DNA from: Methylobacter sp. | GTDB lineage: Bacteria; Pseudomonadota; Gammaproteobacteria; Methylococcales; Methylomonadaceae | Direction of reading: 5' to 3' | NCBI GenBank assembly: GCA_030653175.1 | Contig: JAURZV010000093.1 | Span: forward strand, 1-64,000 | Length of the DNA stretch: 64,000 nucleotides | Shown here: piece by piece, positions 63,801 to 64,000 of the stretch | Layout of the letters: each line of letters begins with the position of its first letter | Position numbering within the stretch: position 1 is the stretch's first letter | Notes under the pieces: generated by a model | The model's database searches: none | The model's input: only the letters and a program-made list of their open reading frames with translations | Told to the model about the DNA's origin: nothing | Position numbers and translations under genes: made by a program

Positions 63801-64000
63801 CTTAAATTCGCCGCGATCGACGAGTTCATGCTCAACCAACTGGTCGAAATCGCGTTTTTCCGGGAGTTTAAAACTCGGCCAGTTCGCGACCACATCGTTA
63901 TCCTGTTGGGCTACAAAACTCCAGCGCAGCACGACGTCCATCAGGCCGTTGATAAACTCAGCGGGGTCTTGCAAACCGATGATGTCATTAAATTCGGTTG
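60897..64000 (-). CDS. Large Fe-S/FAD/NAD oxidoreductase, N-terminus beyond the window
   Basis: At least 1034 residues are visible and the frame stays open to the window edge, so the start is outside; the TTG at 63974 is internal. The N-terminal part has cysteines CIYC and CNECMKGC of a DPYD/GltD-like Fe-S domain. An FAD-binding GltD-like domain follows (VVGLGPAGYTMSHYLLNEG), then a second nucleotide-binding motif (GVIGGGLTAMDTATE). The C-terminal third resembles a PyrK/ferredoxin-reductase-like module (HPGQFYRVQNYE, LLLGGGLGNAVL), ending with CMMKGICAQCLCKHID, which fits a 2Fe-2S site. The layout suggests electron transfer between NAD(P)H and a partner through FAD and Fe-S clusters. Substrate is unknown. 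Confidence 0.8.
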   Translation of the reverse strand, partial: TEFNDIIGLQDPAEFINGLMDVVLRWSFVAQQDNDVVANWPSFKLPEKRDFDQLVEHELVDRGEFKAWMGEREHRRRRDGFKLTDPRFNQRQVLSEVNHCIYCHERDTDSCSKGMRNKKTNTFKVDPLGVTTIGCPLDEKISEMHLVKRNGDNIGALAIIIIDNPMCPGTGHRICNECMKGCIYQKTDPVDIPQIETNVLTDVLFMPYGFEIYSLLTRWNPLNVKRPYMLPYNGKNALVVGLGPAGYTMSHYLLNEGFGVAGIDGLKLEPLPVALTGDSENLPAPIVNFQDLYEDLDKRILAGFGGVAEYGITVRWDKNFLKVIYLTLQRREAFRAYGGVRFGGTITIEDAWRMGFDHICIASGAGKPTIIDMKNNLMRGIRKASDFLMALQLTGAAKASSLANLQVRLPSGVIGGGLTAMDTATELMAYYPVQVEKILHRYKTLVNVYGEQTVRDRYDREETIILDEFLAHGKAIAAERQRAEAADEQPDFQPLVESWGGVTLFYRKGINDAPAYRQNHEEIAKALEEGIALAEGMSPLGAQADEYGHLNAVEFEKLVLEEGRWKSSGQTVNVPLRSLYVAAGTSPNTIYQSEYPDTFVMDKWFFQRYQPEWTNDSVELVPMHDDAMPKLGKPAPLTSYQKDGKFISFYGDNHPVYAGNVVKAMASAKNGYPYVVKLFEQELAGLNPVQQPERDAALKALFARLDDAFKATIVAINRLTPTIIEVVVKAPMAAEKFHPGQFYRVQNYEAFAPVVEGTVLAAEGLALTGAEVDKEKGTISLIALEMGSSSRLCATWKVGDPLVIMGVTGTPTDIPTGKTVLLLGGGLGNAVLFSIGKALRAAGNKVIYFAGYKYAQDRFKVEDVEAAADIIIWSVDKGEGVEAIIPTRPQDKTFVGNILESMLAYAQGELGEQPISLADVDHLIVIGSDRMMAAVKSARFDVLKPYLNKAHHAIGSINSPMQCMMKGICAQCLCKHIDADTGKEYFVYSCYNQDQDLDKVDFPHLNARLRQNTVQEKLSNLWLDYLLEKQRRN

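Overview
This 64 kb window looks like chromosome of a gammaproteobacterial methanotroph or methylotroph of the Methylococcales type. The main evidence is a complete fhcBADC cluster (formyltransferase/hydrolase complex of the tetrahydromethanopterin C1 pathway) beside a typical gammaproteobacterial tig-clpP-clpX-lon-hupB-tRNA-ppiD block. Genus cannot be fixed from this sequence alone.

Layout. (1) 1-40: start of a transposase running off the left edge. (2) 246-27695, all on the minus strand: a large exopolysaccharide/cell-surface glycan locus. Read in the direction of transcription it encodes an initiating sugar transferase with a GGDEF-like N-terminus; a 2908-residue secreted WD40/deacetylase-like/DUF4082/dimethylformamidase-like protein; a left-handed beta-helix acetyltransferase, Gfo/Idh/MocA dehydrogenase, DegT aminotransferase and NeuD-type acetyltransferase (an acylated amino-sugar set); a tandem flavin-reductase-like protein; an NAD-dependent epimerase and second DegT aminotransferase; a Wzz-type chain-length protein with its tyrosine-kinase partner; then two GT2 glycosyltransferases alternating with two asparagine-synthase-like amidotransferases. 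No flippase, polymerase, outer-membrane exporter or exosortase is inside the window. A decayed transposase and a truncated DUF354 gene interrupt the locus at 6.7-7.3 kb.

(3) 28621-33689: fhcB, fhcA, a DUF1640-like small coiled-coil membrane protein, fhcD and fhcC, followed by a radical SAM gene and a small unknown gene. (4) 35268-44808: tRNA-Leu, the proteostasis block, hupB, tRNA-Val, tRNA-Asp, ppiD and convergent fabI. (5) 44985-51753: a YejABEF-like peptide ABC transporter split by a REP-associated tyrosine transposase (RAYT) with its palindromes. (6) 51851-60442: CreA-like protein, Uma2-family protein, divergent mtaD-like and mtnA (methionine salvage), CysZ-like protein, two tandem toxin-antitoxin-like modules, tusD-tusC, a second RAYT with its own REPs, and ettA. 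(7) 60897-64000: a large multi-domain Fe-S/FAD/NAD oxidoreductase that runs off the right edge.

The window is rich in small palindromic repeats: two RAYT/REP families, a third palindrome inside a toxin-like gene, a 172-bp MITE-like element in the glycan locus, and a dispersed hairpin family seen near 33.7, 44.9 and 60.5 kb. The least conventional parts are the giant propeller protein with its neighbours, the tandem toxin-antitoxin pair sharing one antitoxin family, and the REP/RAYT insertions inside or beside operons.
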